Source of the DNA: Clavaria fumosa
Taxonomy: Eukaryota > Basidiomycota > Agaricomycetes > Agaricales > Clavariaceae
DNA: 64,000 nucleotides
Assembly: GCA_951802425.1 (NCBI GenBank)
Contig: OX637796.1
Coordinates: 1,798,001 to 1,862,000, forward strand
Reading direction: 5' to 3'
Part shown: positions 31,986-44,043 of the stretch, piece by piece
How positions within the stretch are numbered: position 1 is the first letter of the stretch
How the letters are laid out: each line of letters opens with the position of its first letter
Made by a program: the position numbers and the translations under genes
The notes under the pieces: model-generated
The model's input: the letters and a program-made list of their open reading frames with translations, nothing else
Told to the model about the DNA's origin: nothing
Database searches by the model: none

Positions 31986-34900
31986 ATGGCTACTACCACG
32001 TTGCACTTTGGCCCGGAGTGGATGAGGACGAAGCACCAACCCCCTTCTCGTGCCCAACCGAACCCACCTTCTCCTCCACCGTCCACTTCTTCTGGCACGC
32101 CCTCCGGCGCGTCTACCTACTCCGCGCTCGTCTCCTCTGCTCCCCCACCCCAAGCAGCAAAGCATGATGATGCGCATCCGTTTAGGTACTCGAAGGACGA
32201 GATGCTGCGAATCTACAAGGAGGGCGGGGGAAAGGGTGGATTAGGTCTCGAAGTGGAGAGATGGGAAGGCGTCGTTCGTGACGTCGTTCTGGAACCCATT
32301 AGTCTACGCGAGATGAGTGAGGCGGAAAAAAAGGTGCTTGCAACTTTTTCGGAGCTTGCCACCATTTCTTCATCTATTATTGACGAACTCCTCCACTTGG
32401 ACAGCTCTTTGTGGGTCCGCTCAACTCGGAAAATCGTCGACGCCAGCCTACAGACCATTTGCATCTTGTCACTAGTTCAGTGGACAGGCCTAGGCTCAAC
32501 CACACGACGAGTGCCGTCAGCCCTGCGCGCGAGAGGTTCGGATCGTATATGGGGAAGCGAAGGGACAGCACCGGTACCTCCTTATTTTTCTCTATTCTGC
32601 AGGCCTCAGGCTGACCCGCATTGCGCCATGAGACCAACCGCCCCCCAACATGCCTCGGAAGTTGTCCCACTCTGCGACTCTCCCTCCGCTCGTGCCGCTG
32701 AGGGAGACCAGTCAGCCGTCTCCCCGCACACGGTCTGGATTTGGGGCGAGCTTTGATGGCGTGTTGAATGGCGCGGAGTCCTGGGTCGGCAGACGAAAGG
32801 CGTCGGAAGGCCTGGCAAAGCTCGGCGCCCCCGCCAGGGCTCAGGACGGCCCAGGGATTTCCGAGTCGGACAGCAAGGCTGTGCTGGTGGCACATGAGGA
32901 GGAACGAGATACGGGTGGTGGGGGTCAGGCAGAATCTGGCAACGAGGGAGGGCGTCAAGCGGAAGTCGACCCGCCTTCCCTCGGACCCGGCGTCGCCAAA
33001 TTGTCCATAGACGATGCTGCGTCTCCGAGCTTGGCGCCAGACGTCAAGGCAACGCCTACAGTTGATGTTGTCACCGCCGCCCTCGCTGCAGGACCACCTC
33101 CAGGGCTTCCAGATCCCGGCAGCACTGAGTGGTCGTATCTTGATCCACAAGGCGACGTGCAAGGTATCTCGCTTGTCATACATTGACTTCATCTGAGCTC
33201 ACGTTTCACTTCTCAAGGGCCATTCCGAGCCGACTTGATGCAGAAATGGTATGACGACGGCTATTTCAGCCATGACTTACTCATGAAGCGCACGCGCCTT
33301 GATACTGAGTGGACATCACTGGGGGAGTTGGGTCGACGCGTCGGTGGTGGAAAAATCTTTCTCACTTCCCTTGCACCCCCTCCCAGCGTGCCTTTCGCCA
33401 GCCAGCCAGATTCTCATTTCCAAAACTACTCAACTCCCTCCGATCAAAATGGACTTAAAGGTCCGGTGCAGCCCACACCTTCGCGGATGTTCCGTGCTAC
33501 CACTCTTGACAGCTTTCTGGGTACAACATCTAGTTTAAGCAACTCACCATCTTCCTCTTACAGCGTCGGCAGATTCGGGTCTGGGTCTGGAGACAGTATG
33601 CCTTTTAGCGGAGGCCCCCCTGTGACTTCCCTAACGGGCGAATCACCTGTGGGAGGTCGTTCTACGTCATATCCCGCGATTTCAGGGAGTCCGGCAGCGT
33701 TCTTAGGTCTTCCTGGAGGTGTCTCGAACGAGCGATTACCCGATCCGCCTTTGGCTCACGCGTCTCCTCTCGGCTCCTTTGGGACTACACAGGTTCCGTC
33801 TGTCGATAACTATGGCTTCAACGGCTCGTATAATCCCCATCCTTCTGGGTGGCCTACTCCGTCTACCCATACGAGTGGGCCTAGCTTTGAGATACGAGCA
33901 GAGCCCACGGGAATGTACACATTTCTAACCCCTAACCCTCCGGCTCATTTGTCGCAAGGGTTGGCGTTCAACCACCGTCCTGTCCCTGAGTCAGATTTGG
34001 ACAGTCACGATGTCAGGGTGTTCGCATCAGGCAATTTTGCCAGTGTCAGCGATCCTGGTGCCCTTCATGAGCAACAACTGCCAACCAGAACTATGTTGGA
34101 AGAGAGGTTACCTGGGCTTGGTTTCGACGGTGGTTACTCGGCGGCGGGTCGCAATGTCCCTTTGGGTCCCTCCGCAAGTCAGCCGTTCATGTCTTCGCCG
34201 TCGTATGCCCCACCTCAGCATGAACCATCTGGACCTCCACTTCCTTTCGAACAGCCGTTGACGGTAAAGCATTTTCTGGCAGGCTACGAGTCTTCACCGT
34301 GCTAATGATGCTCTCCAGCATACCACCAAAACTTCACAGCCTCCTTGGAACACTCAATATGAGTCACCAATGCGACGGCCAGGGACCTACGACCCACCTT
34401 TTCCCACTGCCAGTAACACCTCTGCGCATCCGCCTGCCCCTGCGCCCCAGGTCTCACCGTGGAACCGCGCTCCCCCTGTTGTACCTGCGACGCTTCCGCA
34501 CGATGCGTCGCCATGGCTCATCGCATCACAAGGAGCCATAGACGACAGTTGGAAGGACATTTCCACATCTAATAATCTCACCTTCAGCAACGTCGGTTTG
34601 CACAATCAACAGGAGCTGGCGCAGCAGGGCCTCGCTAATCCTGTGCCACCTGTGACAAATCCTCAACCGCTCCCCGTTCCGGAACAGTCTCCGGTGGAGC
34701 CTCCACAAGCCGTTATCGTCGGATCAGCTGAAGCCAAGGCTACCCCGCCCTCTGGCGCCTCCCGGGCTCGTCGGAAATCCACGACGGCGCAACAACCCAT
34801 ACCTCATGCCGCACCTCCTGCTGTCCCTCAGCAACCTCTGCCCATCGAGGACGTCCCAGGTGCACCGCAGATGAAATTGGCGTGGTCAAAAGACAGTGAG

Positions 34901-36017
34901 ACGAAGAAGGCTGCTCAGCCGGGTGTTGCCATGGGCCTGAGAGAAATCCAAGAAGCCGAAGAGCAGAAGGCCCAGGCGCGCAAAGCGGCTGAGAAGGCGC
35001 GGGAGAGTGCTGCTCGGAACGTTGTATCTACCCCTCCCTCGAACGATCTGCAGAAGCCATTCACTACATCGTGGGGGCTCACAGCTTCACATGCCGGCGC
35101 TGCCCGTAATCATGCCTCTTCGAAGGACACCCCGACACCACCCGCTGGTCCAGTGTGGACGGCTGCGGCCAAGACTCAACCGGCAAAGAAGAGCATGAAG
35201 GAGATCCAAGAGGAAGAGGAAAAGCGCAAGAAGTTTGGCCTGAAGGAGGCGGTCGCGTCGGCCGCAGCACGAAGGCTACATGGGGAGGCTCCGACAAAGG
35301 TTTGTTGGGGTATTCATTCTACATACAAGATTCTCGACTTACGCGGTTCTCTTACAGTCCATAGCTTCGCAGCTGGCGGGGGGCACTTGGACGACTGTAG
35401 GAATGGGAGGAAAGTCATCGGTGCCCGTCGCTTCATCTAAACCTCCAGTCGCTCCATCTGCGTCAACTGCGAACACCGCATCCACCGGCTCGACGCGAGC
35501 GAATGGTTCCACGACGAACCGGTCGACGCCAAGTCCGGTGATTGTCAAACCTATTCAAGCGTCGTCGGGCAAGGCCGAAGACTTCCCCGTCCCGCCTTCA
35601 CATGAGTTCCTCAAATGGTTGACTGATTCGCTCAAGGGTCTCAACAACACCGTCAACAGTGTGTAACTGCGACCTGACCTTTCCGATCTCTCTCTGATGT
35701 GTTACTTTTGTGCAGTTGAGGAAATTATGTCCATGCTACTGTCGTTCCCAATAGATCCGGACGCGGCGACCGTCGAGATCGTCTCAGACCTCATTTATGC
35801 CAACAGCACGACGCTAGACGGACGACGCTTTGCATCCGAATTCGTTACCAAGCGGAAAGCAGATGCTGCTTCCCGTCCCAAAGGCGCGAGCGCTGGGGGC
35901 AGCGCGGCGAAACCAATATCCATAGCCGACGTAGTCAAGGCGCAGCCCAAGCCAACGCAACCGGAGTGGGGTGGGTTCAAGGTGGTGAACAAGAAGAAGA
36001 AGGGTGGTCGGGCATGA
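31986..36017 (+). CDS. GIGYF/Smy2-like GYF-domain protein
   Basis: Predicted translational repressor/mRNA-quality adaptor that binds Pro-rich ligands. The N-terminus MATTTLHFGPEWMR resembles the FGPEWLR start of animal GIGYF. At residues 66-74 is FRYSKDEML, matching the GIGYF 4EHP-binding pattern YxYx4M-phi with Phe for the first Tyr. The GYF domain spans an intron and reads TEWSYLDPQGDVQ then GPFRADLMQKWYDDGYF, with the diagnostic W-x-Y-x-DP-G-x-QGPF...W...GYF residues. It is preceded by a PPPGL segment that itself looks like a GYF ligand. A long Pro/Ser/Gln-rich disordered middle contains charged helices (LREIQEAEEQKAQARK, MKEIQEEEEKRKKFG). The conserved C-terminus reads FLKWLTDSLKGLN, EEIMSMLLSFPIDPD and YANSTTLDGRRFASEFV. 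The stop is at 36017. Confidence 0.9.
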
Positions 36018-36566
36018 GTGGGTACGCAGACACATATGCCGATAGGCATCGGCTATCTGGAGCACCTGTGCATAGTCTTATCTCTTGCAATGTCCATGGA
36101 CTAGCACATTCACTGGCACAGAAGCACGGCGGGGCTATGTATGTAATGGAACAGGCCTGCAGGGGGTCTTGTCGAGGCTTGGGTGGGTAGGGGAAAATTA
36201 GCCCCCCGTTACCGACCGTGCGGTAGGAACAACAGCAGAAGGAGGACCCCGTTTCTTGCGAATGGCTGATCACGTGGTTGATATTTATAATAATTCCTGC
36301 CTTCAACCTTGAAGTGTCTTCACCTTATGATCTCCCTGCCACCAACCCAGCAGAAAACGTTCAACACGGTGACGAGACTTCCGGCTAACTGAGAGAGGAA
36401 GAGTGTTAGTAAAGTTGGTGATGACAGGTACTCCTCGGATGTTTTGGCTGATGTCCAAAACGAGCGTTGCTGAAAGTCATGTGATCGCGTTCAATTGACC
36501 ACTCTTTGTTTTCCCTTCAGCAGGTTCACATCCGAATCGCAACGGTAGAGCTTATGGTAGGTATCA
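36018..36566. other. Intergenic region before the SprT-like gene
   Basis: About 550 bp with no supportable gene. An additional 5' exon of the SprT-like gene just upstream of 36567 cannot be excluded. Confidence 0.35.
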
Positions 36567-38998
36567 ATGTCAAAGCCTTTATTACACCGTGCTTCATCAC
36601 TGGTACTTAATGCACCTGGCACGTTCACTCCTCCTGCGAACAAGGACCGGAAAGCGAACGCGAGCTCTGCGCGAGTCAACCTGAAAGAGCAAGATGAGGT
36701 AGTACCGGACAGCGAAGAGGAACGGCTGAGGTGCGCTTTGCCCGCTCTGTTACGGGCCAAATACGCGTGGTAAACTTGACAGCAGATCCAAACGGGAGCA
36801 CGCGACGAAGATCATTGATATTATTGAGATCTCCTCCGACGATGACGAGAAGTGAGTGATGCAGGCGAAACTCCCGGAATAGGATACATTTGACATGGCT
36901 TTGTGACTCTAGTGAGTTTGTGAAGGAAGGTATAGGGGCTGTTAACCTCACGGACGAGGACGACCCGTTCCTTGACCCCATCTCGGTCACTTCGAAGCTG
37001 CCTGCTGTGAAAAGCAAGGGAAGTGAGAAATTACCAAGGTTGGTGTCATCCAGCGCTGAATTATGGGACCTCCCTGAGAGTGCGGCCAATCAAACAGGGC
37101 GCCGCAAACGCCGCGTTCCCGCCGAGTTGTCTACAGCTCGAGCTCTGAAGAATCCGAAACAGAGCCAGATGCAGTAGGCGTGGCAAAGAACGACACAGGG
37201 AATGAGCCTGAAGTATCTGCTCATCCAAGGCCTACCCTATCACACAGACAATCTACGCAGCAATCCTGCGACTTCACAACTGCGAATCAGAGACTCCCAC
37301 TATACGCTGACGACGACGGCGACGAACCTTGGAACATTGACGACGGCTCCGTTCTCGTCTTGTGCGTGCTATGCTTGCTGTCGGAGGCTCATATATTTAT
37401 GTGTCGTGCACCGCAGAAACGAGCCAAAGAGCGCGCGCAAACCGACTCGCATCAACTCTGTCACCTCAACCCCCGTTGGTGACCGGAACAAATCCACACC
37501 CTCACGCCCTGCGAAATCCATCCTTCACGCGCTCCCTTTGGCAATACAACCTTCTAGTGCTCGCACAATAATCACATCTCCTTCTACGCTCGCTTCATCT
37601 CCGGTTTCGGCCTCGCCTAGGAAACGACCTTCCAAAAAGGCCGAGGCAGCCGCGCGGCAAGAGCAGTTGGAAATATATACGCAGGAACTGTTTGATGAAT
37701 TGAACAAAGTGATATTCGCGGGTGGTATACCGAGCGCGACGAAATTGAATTGGAATAAAAGGTTGACGAGTACAGCGGGAAGGGCCAAATGGCACAAGTA
37801 CGTGCCACACTTGTTTTCGAGTATATTGTGCGGGTATTCGAGCAGGAATACAGGGCCAGAAATGGCGAGCAAACTAGCGAGATTGAGCTGTCTGTGAAAA
37901 TTCTTACGGAAGAAGGTTGGGCGAATGGAGCGCTGGGCATTCGGATTTTGCATCTCATGGCCTCCTGAACAGCGCGGATTCGCAGCACGCTTTCTCATGA
38001 AATGTGCCATTTGGCGGCATGGATCATCGACGAAGCCCCTAACGAAAACCATGGGAGAATCTGGAAAGCATGGTCTGACATCCGAGCCCTAGGAATGGCA
38101 TGGGATGTGCGCACTGATACCTCTTTTTCAGGGCTCACAAAGTCACGAAGGTCCGGCCTGACATCCGAATTTCGGTAAGCCTCCAGTCGTCTGCGCCAGT
38201 CAGTGGCGAGCGTTTCACCGGCCTGTCCGAAGACAAAGCACAGGTACGAAATAGAGTATAAATATACCTGGGGTGTGTCCTCTCCTTTCAGACGCCAAGA
38301 CTACCGATTCACTGTCTCCGGCAGAATGTGAACGCTGCCAAAAGACGTCAGACCACCCTTTCACTTACCAAAAATGCGAAAGGCTGACGTTGCGTCCATG
38401 ATAATCTGGGCAGATACGGACGCTTCAGCAAGAGCATCCGCCCAGACGAGTATTGTGCGTCTCCATCTCCATCCCAACGAGGCAGCGTCGGTGACCTGTG
38501 CATCCCTCCGCGCGCCACCGCTTTTTCTACCGCAGGCTGCGGCGCATGCAAGGGCGGGAAGCTCATCCCGCAGTTCACGGAGCGCGCGCGCAAAGCCCCG
38601 CCGACAAAGGCGCAGAGCCAGATGGGGGCAGAAACGCCGCAAGGTAAATTTTTTAATTTTTATCACATGGCGGTTGACTGCGCTGCGGTAGTGACACACG
38701 GTTCTTGTTTTTTTTTTTTTTTTTTTTTGCTCCTCGCCGCGGCCCAGGGTCTCCATTATCCGTCTTACGCGCCCCACCAGCGGCCGACAACGGTAGCGCT
38801 AACGACACCGGCGGTGATGGTGACGGCAACGGCGCCCAGACGCCGGGTCCCTTGCGTCTCCCACGCCGCCTCATCGACTTGCTCGACCCGGACGATGACG
38901 TGGACGCGGACGAGTGGAGCTTGGACGTGGAGAACCTAACCGTCGCGCTAGGCGGCGTCTCGATCGGCGCGAGGCGCGCGGAGGGCTGCGCCTCTTGA
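36567..38998 (+). CDS. SprT-like metallopeptidase (GCNA/Spartan type)
   Basis: Predicted zinc protease for DNA-protein crosslink repair in the nucleus. The N-terminal exons are disordered and carry acidic SUMO-interacting-like motifs: EVVPDSEEE, IIDIIEISSDDDE and AVNLTDEDD. The SprT domain reads EIYTQELFDELNKVIFAGGI then KLNWNKRLTSTAGRAKW, the active-site HEMCH (codons 37996-38010) in LSHEMCHLAAWII, and HGRIWKAW. A zinc-ribbon region follows (CERCQK...CGACKGGKLIP), and the last exon has an acidic C-terminus (DLLDPDDDVDADEWSLD). The final intron carries a poly-T tract of about 21 bases just before its acceptor. SUMO-interacting motifs plus SprT are known in GCNA/ACRC proteins. Exon joins in 37100-37500 are the least certain part. 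Confidence 0.85.
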
Positions 38999-39459
38999 GG
39001 TCCCTCCTCTTGAGGAGAATATGCCCACAAATATTGTGAAAGAAAGATCTATGACTCATAATTTTGCTCGTCGTTACGTTGAACGGCTGGTGTGTTTGCG
39101 AACGTGTCTGATATTTGTATGTTGCTCGTTTTGTGTATCCCCGAAGAAGTCATATCAAGATTTGTAGAAAAGGCTACATAAATCATCTGAGGCTCTACGC
39201 GACACGTACATTAGAATCGTAGGAGGTAGCCCATGAGAAAGCGGCTCAGAAGATGTTGTCTACAGCTACATATACGGGTACATATCCTGGCTACAGTAAC
39301 ACTTCGCTAACGGACAAAAAAGCAGGAACAAAAAAGCACAGACGTCGATGGGCCATAACTTTGACGGAATAACATATCCCTCATGGTCTCCTGCTCCGGC
39401 GAGGGGGCAGGGACGGGTGCGTGACAAAGACGACGTCAACCCAACACCGCCGTCGAACC

Positions 39460-41690
39460 TCACGGCACGTATCGCTCGATGCACACGGGGAGCTGCGACC
39501 CAAGGTGTCCCTGATCGTGCACGTATGGGCGCGTCAGGATCGCGTTGCACTTGCGTATCTCGGCGGCCGGCTTGAACACAAAGTACGGCAGCAGCGTCGC
39601 GAGGAACACCTTCATCTCCACGAGCGTGAACTTCCACCCCGGACAAGCGTGCGACCCGAGCGAGAACGTCATCACGTTCGCGAGCCCCGGGTGTGCGCGC
39701 GCCGTCTTAGGCAGGTCGCTCCACCGGTCCGGGCTGTCGCACGGAACGTCAGCAACGATGTGGAAAACACAACCGGTGAATGAGAGGGCGCGCTACATAC
39801 TTAAATTCTAGTGCGTCCGGGCCCCAAATATCCTTGCTGAAGTTCAAGCCTTCAATGGGGATATGTATGAACGATCCCTTGCCGATGGTGATGCTCTCGC
39901 CAGGGTGCACACGCGTGCCGTCGCGCAGCACGACGGGACTCGACACAGGGATCGTGTCCGTCTGCGTCGCGATACGCAGCGTCCCGTGTACGGGCGGACA
40001 CAGCCGGAACGTCTCGCGCAGGACGGCGTCCAACAATGGAAGCGCGTCGATCGCGTCCGCCTCGGCGTGCTCCGAATACATACTGTTGAACGACGAGGCG
40101 GTCGTCGGCGGTGAGGGGTCGTCGTCGTCGTCGTTGAGAGACGGGGTGGACGCGCGGCTGGAGGGTGAGGACCGTGACAGGGAAAGGATTTCGTCGCGCA
40201 GGCGTGTCTGGATGTCCATGTGGGTCGTGAGGAGGTGGATGCACCACGCGATGGCCGTCGACGTGGAGTCCGAGCCAGCGAAGAGGAAGGTGGAGAGCTG
40301 GTCGAGGAGTTCGGCATCGCTCATCCTCGTGTTCGGGTCAGACGAAAGGTTCGCCTTGACTATTAGCAGAACCATCAGCACGAAAATTAGACGCATCCGT
40401 CATCAAAAGACATACTCAAGAGACCGAGAATATCTTTTTTCCGGATCTCCTCGGCACAGACCTTCTCGGCTAGGGTGACGGTCTTCTTTTCGGTGACTAT
40501 CTTCGCGCCGCATCGTTTAATCGTGCGAAGGCATTCATGGGTGATCCTTTCGTTTTCGTTAGGCTGTCCGGCACGATGTCAGCATCATGCAGGCAAGACG
40601 ATGTGCGACGAGACTCACGAAGTATTTCTCGATCCATGGGAAATACAGCTGCAAAATGCACCTGGGTCCGTTGCTCATATTGGCGATGTCGAACATCTTT
40701 CTATAGGCAAGATACATTTCCTCAGTTTCGTCTTGGAGCGAATTAAAATTGTAGTCGAAACCCGCGAGGCCAATCACGTCGAATGTCGCGCGCGAGAGCC
40801 AATGGGCAACGTCCACGCTCGCTAGATCGGTCTTGTCATCGCTTGCCCGGTTCGGGTAAGATGGGACTTCAGAGATGATGGCATCCCAGCGGTCACGGAG
40901 CTCCTCCGCCTTCTGGAAGAATATCGGGGATAAAGACTTCACTGCGTTCGTAGTAAATGCGGGGGCAATCAATCTGCGCTAAAGGGATGGGTAAGCGGTT
41001 CAGATGATCGATCGGTGTCGGTGCATATTATATTCGTACCTGGATCTTATGTTGGGCGCCTTCCATCGCGAAAATCCCTGCAGATAAGGAGCATATAGTC
41101 AGGTGATAGTGTTGGCGAAAGGGTCAGATGGACACCTACCACGACCAAGAAGCCTGGAGAGCATTGTTCTAGTTTGCCAAGGTTTCTCATAAATAGGGGA
41201 ATTGAGGACATGAGAGATGACGCGGAAGTCCAACGACAATAAGCGATAGTCGTACTGACATAGGAGACGGATTCAGATAAGATAGAGTGATAGAGAGAGC
41301 CTGACTGACCTTCCCAAAGCCATGGAACCGAAAGGTTTTGCCGTAAGCTTTCACCCATTCCTCGTGAGTCGTTGGAGAGCGCTGGGGACTGCGGGGCAAG
41401 GTTATTTAAGCGCATATAGCGACTTAAATTTGAACTTACTCCGTGACTGCGTGACGAAACATCTGTCAGCGCGTCTAAAAGTCAAGGTCTAAGGGGAAGA
41501 GCTCACCCTCGGTAAAGTGTTGTGCGAAGTAAGGAGCATCAGGTCCAGGCAAGTGCTTGAGGGGGTCGAAAAAAGGTGCAATAAAACAAATGTGTACCAG
41601 CCAAGCTAGACCTTTGAAGAGCCAGAAGGCGAGTGCGAGTAGACAGGCCTTAGCGAGGAGGCCACCGACGGCAAGAACCAGAGATTGCAT
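39460..41690 (-). CDS. Cytochrome P450 monooxygenase
   Basis: ER-anchored haem monooxygenase. It starts MQSLVLAVGGLLAKACLLAL with a long N-terminal membrane anchor, then the proline hinge KHLPGPDAPYF. The I-helix reads LFAGSDSTSTAIAWC (A-G-x-[DE]-[ST]-T type). The K-helix ExxR is present in LDAVLRETFRLCPP. The haem-binding loop is FSLGSHACPG, with Cys as thiolate ligand but His where most P450s have Arg in FxxGxRxCxG. It ends ...QLPVCIERYVP at 39460. Many introns are present. No flanking pathway genes are seen, so the substrate cannot be inferred. It resembles the large, poorly assigned P450 families of wood- and litter-decay basidiomycetes. Confidence 0.93.
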
Positions 41691-43474
41691 GGCAGGAGGG
41701 AAGAGTCGTAGGGACTTGTCGCAGACTTGGTCCCGTTGAGCGGTGACGAGGAAGGTGGGGGGGAAAGGAACTGGAACCCCGCACAGCGATTAAGTGGGGG
41801 GGGAATTGGATTGAGGGTGTGATATGGGAGTGTGTGGTGTGTGTGTTGTCTGCTAAATAACATGCGTTCCTACTCTTTGGATAAATATAAACCTGTGCGT
41901 TAATTTTTTCTTTTTCTGTTTTCAGAGTTGCCCTTGTTCTACTTATGGTAATGTTTATTGCTATTTAAGGTAATACGGGCGTGTCCGGTCATGATCACGT
42001 GGTCGCGCCACCTAACGTAATCACTGTTGGGGTGCGCAATAATTTGACTCCTCTTCTTCAACGCAAGACTGGTCGGTACAGTACTCGGATTCAATTACGC
42101 GTCCATCAAACTTCACGTTCAAGTCGCCAACATCAGATGGTTTGTCGTTTGATTACATGTTCGCAACATCAGGTGGCTGTAACAGCAACACCCGAACCTG
42201 GTTCGGCAAGAGGTAAATCGTCAAGTCAGCAAATATGTCCAGTCCAAGTACTTGACCATCTTCATTTCCTCTGCATCGCCTTGGAGATGTCGCCAAGCGA
42301 TGGTTTGAACCCCATTTCTGCCCCACAGATGGAGTGCTTTCTCCATAGCCTTTGCTTGTGACTGCGAGTCACCTTGGCATCAAGACCCGCTACCGCCTTG
42401 AAGAAGGTCTTGTTGTAGCGTATACAACGACCCCTCCCCATTCCTTTTACAGCTCTGCAGCCGGTTTCCCTGTTCGTTTTTGAGCCTTGGAAGTTCTCTA
42501 CCACGCTCAACGTCATTCGGCGCCCGTCCACTTGTCCTCCGATTTGCAACGATTTCCTAATTCATGGATAGCACATGCGTGATGTCGGCGGTAACAGGCC
42601 TTTCAGTCCCCGGTGGTCCTGTGTCTACCCCGATACAGTAGCACTTCAAGAAAGATCCACTGGAGAACGCGATCACTCGCGACATCACCACGAGGCATGA
42701 CCGCAGCGAGAACGTAGTGACCATTCGTTGCAGGCCATCTCTGCTCTCTTGCCACTCCCTGGTGCTTCCCTGTGTGCCCCCTTACCCCGCCGAACCTTAG
42801 CGATCAGTTCCTGAAATTTCATGGTTCACAGCCGCGTGTCGCGGACACGTGTCATCTGTGGTTCCACACTTGCTCTACGGTTTTGCTCGCGCCATGGATG
42901 GCGTGATAAGACAAGTCCCGCTCCAGGTTCTCCAATGCCCACGAGGCAGAAAAATAGCCGCGTAGAGAAGAAGGGATGTCTTCTCAGGGATAAATGATTT
43001 GCCGCCGACGGGCGCACTCGTCCGTTGTCGCATCATCCCCAGGGGGCAGGACGGCAGCGCCTTCCCGCGGGTCGCGCTCAACGGTGACTCGACAGTGCCA
43101 GCCGAGCATCCTGCATCGCATCAATTACGTCCTCACTTATCGCGAATTACACTAGTATATTCGGCTGAGTCCTTACTTGCATGTATGAAATTGGGAACGT
43201 CGGCCCTGCACTCTATCTGAACTGAGTCCGGAACCACAAGATCCCCGAGCCCGTGCAATCAGTATATTCTAGCTGCAGCCAGCCATATCGTCTTGCCATA
43301 TCGCCTCAATCCGCTTTCTAGATAGAGAGACGTAATCGTGTCAACGGTTTTGATTTACGGCATCGAAATTCGACCTTCCACCTACGTCAGGATTTGAGAC
43401 AGGTCGCGCCCGATGGTCCTGTACAAGGGCACTTTTTCCTTGCTGTGTAACGCTCCTGAATATTCCATGTAAGT
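41691..43474. other. Gene-free interval between the P450 and the tRNA-Lys genes
   Basis: About 1.8 kb. The left end is the P450 promoter. Several fragmented frames (for example 42549-42262 minus) have no ATG-led exon structure and no family match I can name. They may be relics of an old element. Confidence 0.45.
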
Positions 43475-43548
43475 GCCCGCCTAGCTCAATTGGTTAGAGC
43501 GTCAGACTCTTAATCTGAAGGCTGCGAGTTCGACCCTCGCGGTGGGCT
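43475..43548 (+). tRNA. tRNA-Lys (CTT), copy 1
   Basis: A 74-nt cloverleaf. The acceptor stem GCCCGCC pairs with GGTGGGC with one G:T pair. The D arm is GCTCAATTGGTTAGAGC. The anticodon arm TCAGA-CTCTTAA-TCTGA gives anticodon CTT. The T arm is GCGAG-TTCGACC-CTCGC. There is no intron. A T-run suitable as a Pol III terminator follows at about 43561. Confidence 0.97.
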
Positions 43549-43639
43549 CTGTATTTTGGTCTTTTTGACCATTTTTGGCATTGAGTGATCACATCATTCC
43601 CTCTGTTCCCTCTTTACAACAAAGGAAAACTATCTCTGT

Positions 43640-43794
43640 ATTACACTCACTGTGTAAATATGAACAGCTCTTTCAGACCCAATGTGTGGGTGTAAATACA
43701 AAACCTCAGTGAAAGGAAATACACATACCTCTTTCTGTCTCACCTGCATCTCTGTTGGGCAAGCCCAGCACCCCCTTGATCTCAGCAATCAGAT
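43640..43794 (-). pseudogene. Decayed copy of the SAC1 3' end between the tRNA-Lys genes
   Basis: On the minus strand, GGGGGTGCTGGGCTTGCCC, AGAGATGCAGG and GTATTTCCTTTCACT align with the last codons and 3' flank of SAC1 (GAGGCGCTGGGGATTGCC, TGAGATGCAGG, TATTTTCCTTCACC at about 44010-44110). The flank further on also aligns (TATGAACA..., GGGTGTAAATAC / GGGTATAGATAC). With the duplicated tRNA this shows a tandem duplication of about 320 bp containing tRNA-Lys plus the SAC1 tail. Confidence 0.75.
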
Positions 43795-43868
43795 GCCTGC
43801 CTAGCTCAATTGGTTAGAGCGTCAGACTCTTAATCTGAAGGCTGCGAGTTCGACCCTCGCGGTGGGCT
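43795..43868 (+). tRNA. tRNA-Lys (CTT), copy 2
   Basis: Identical to copy 1 except T for C at position 4 of the acceptor stem, which becomes a T:G wobble pair. Anticodon CTT. A T-run lies at about 43879. The copies start 320 bp apart. Confidence 0.96.
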
Positions 43869-44043
43869 GTATAACTTTGCTTTTTCTTGGCCTTGAGTCG
43901 ATCAAGCTTGGCTTGTCGTTCCTCACGAAGAGACGCACGCACTACATTGACGGTATGAATATGAACATATCCCTCGGACCATTAATATAGTTCTATATGG
44001 GTATAGATACGAAAGGTTGGTGAAGGAAAATAAATATACGGCA

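Noticed and set aside
42262..42549. 95-codon minus-strand frame in the P450-tRNA interval
   Set aside because: I could not connect it to other exons or to any named family; a decayed retroelement is possible but not supportable.
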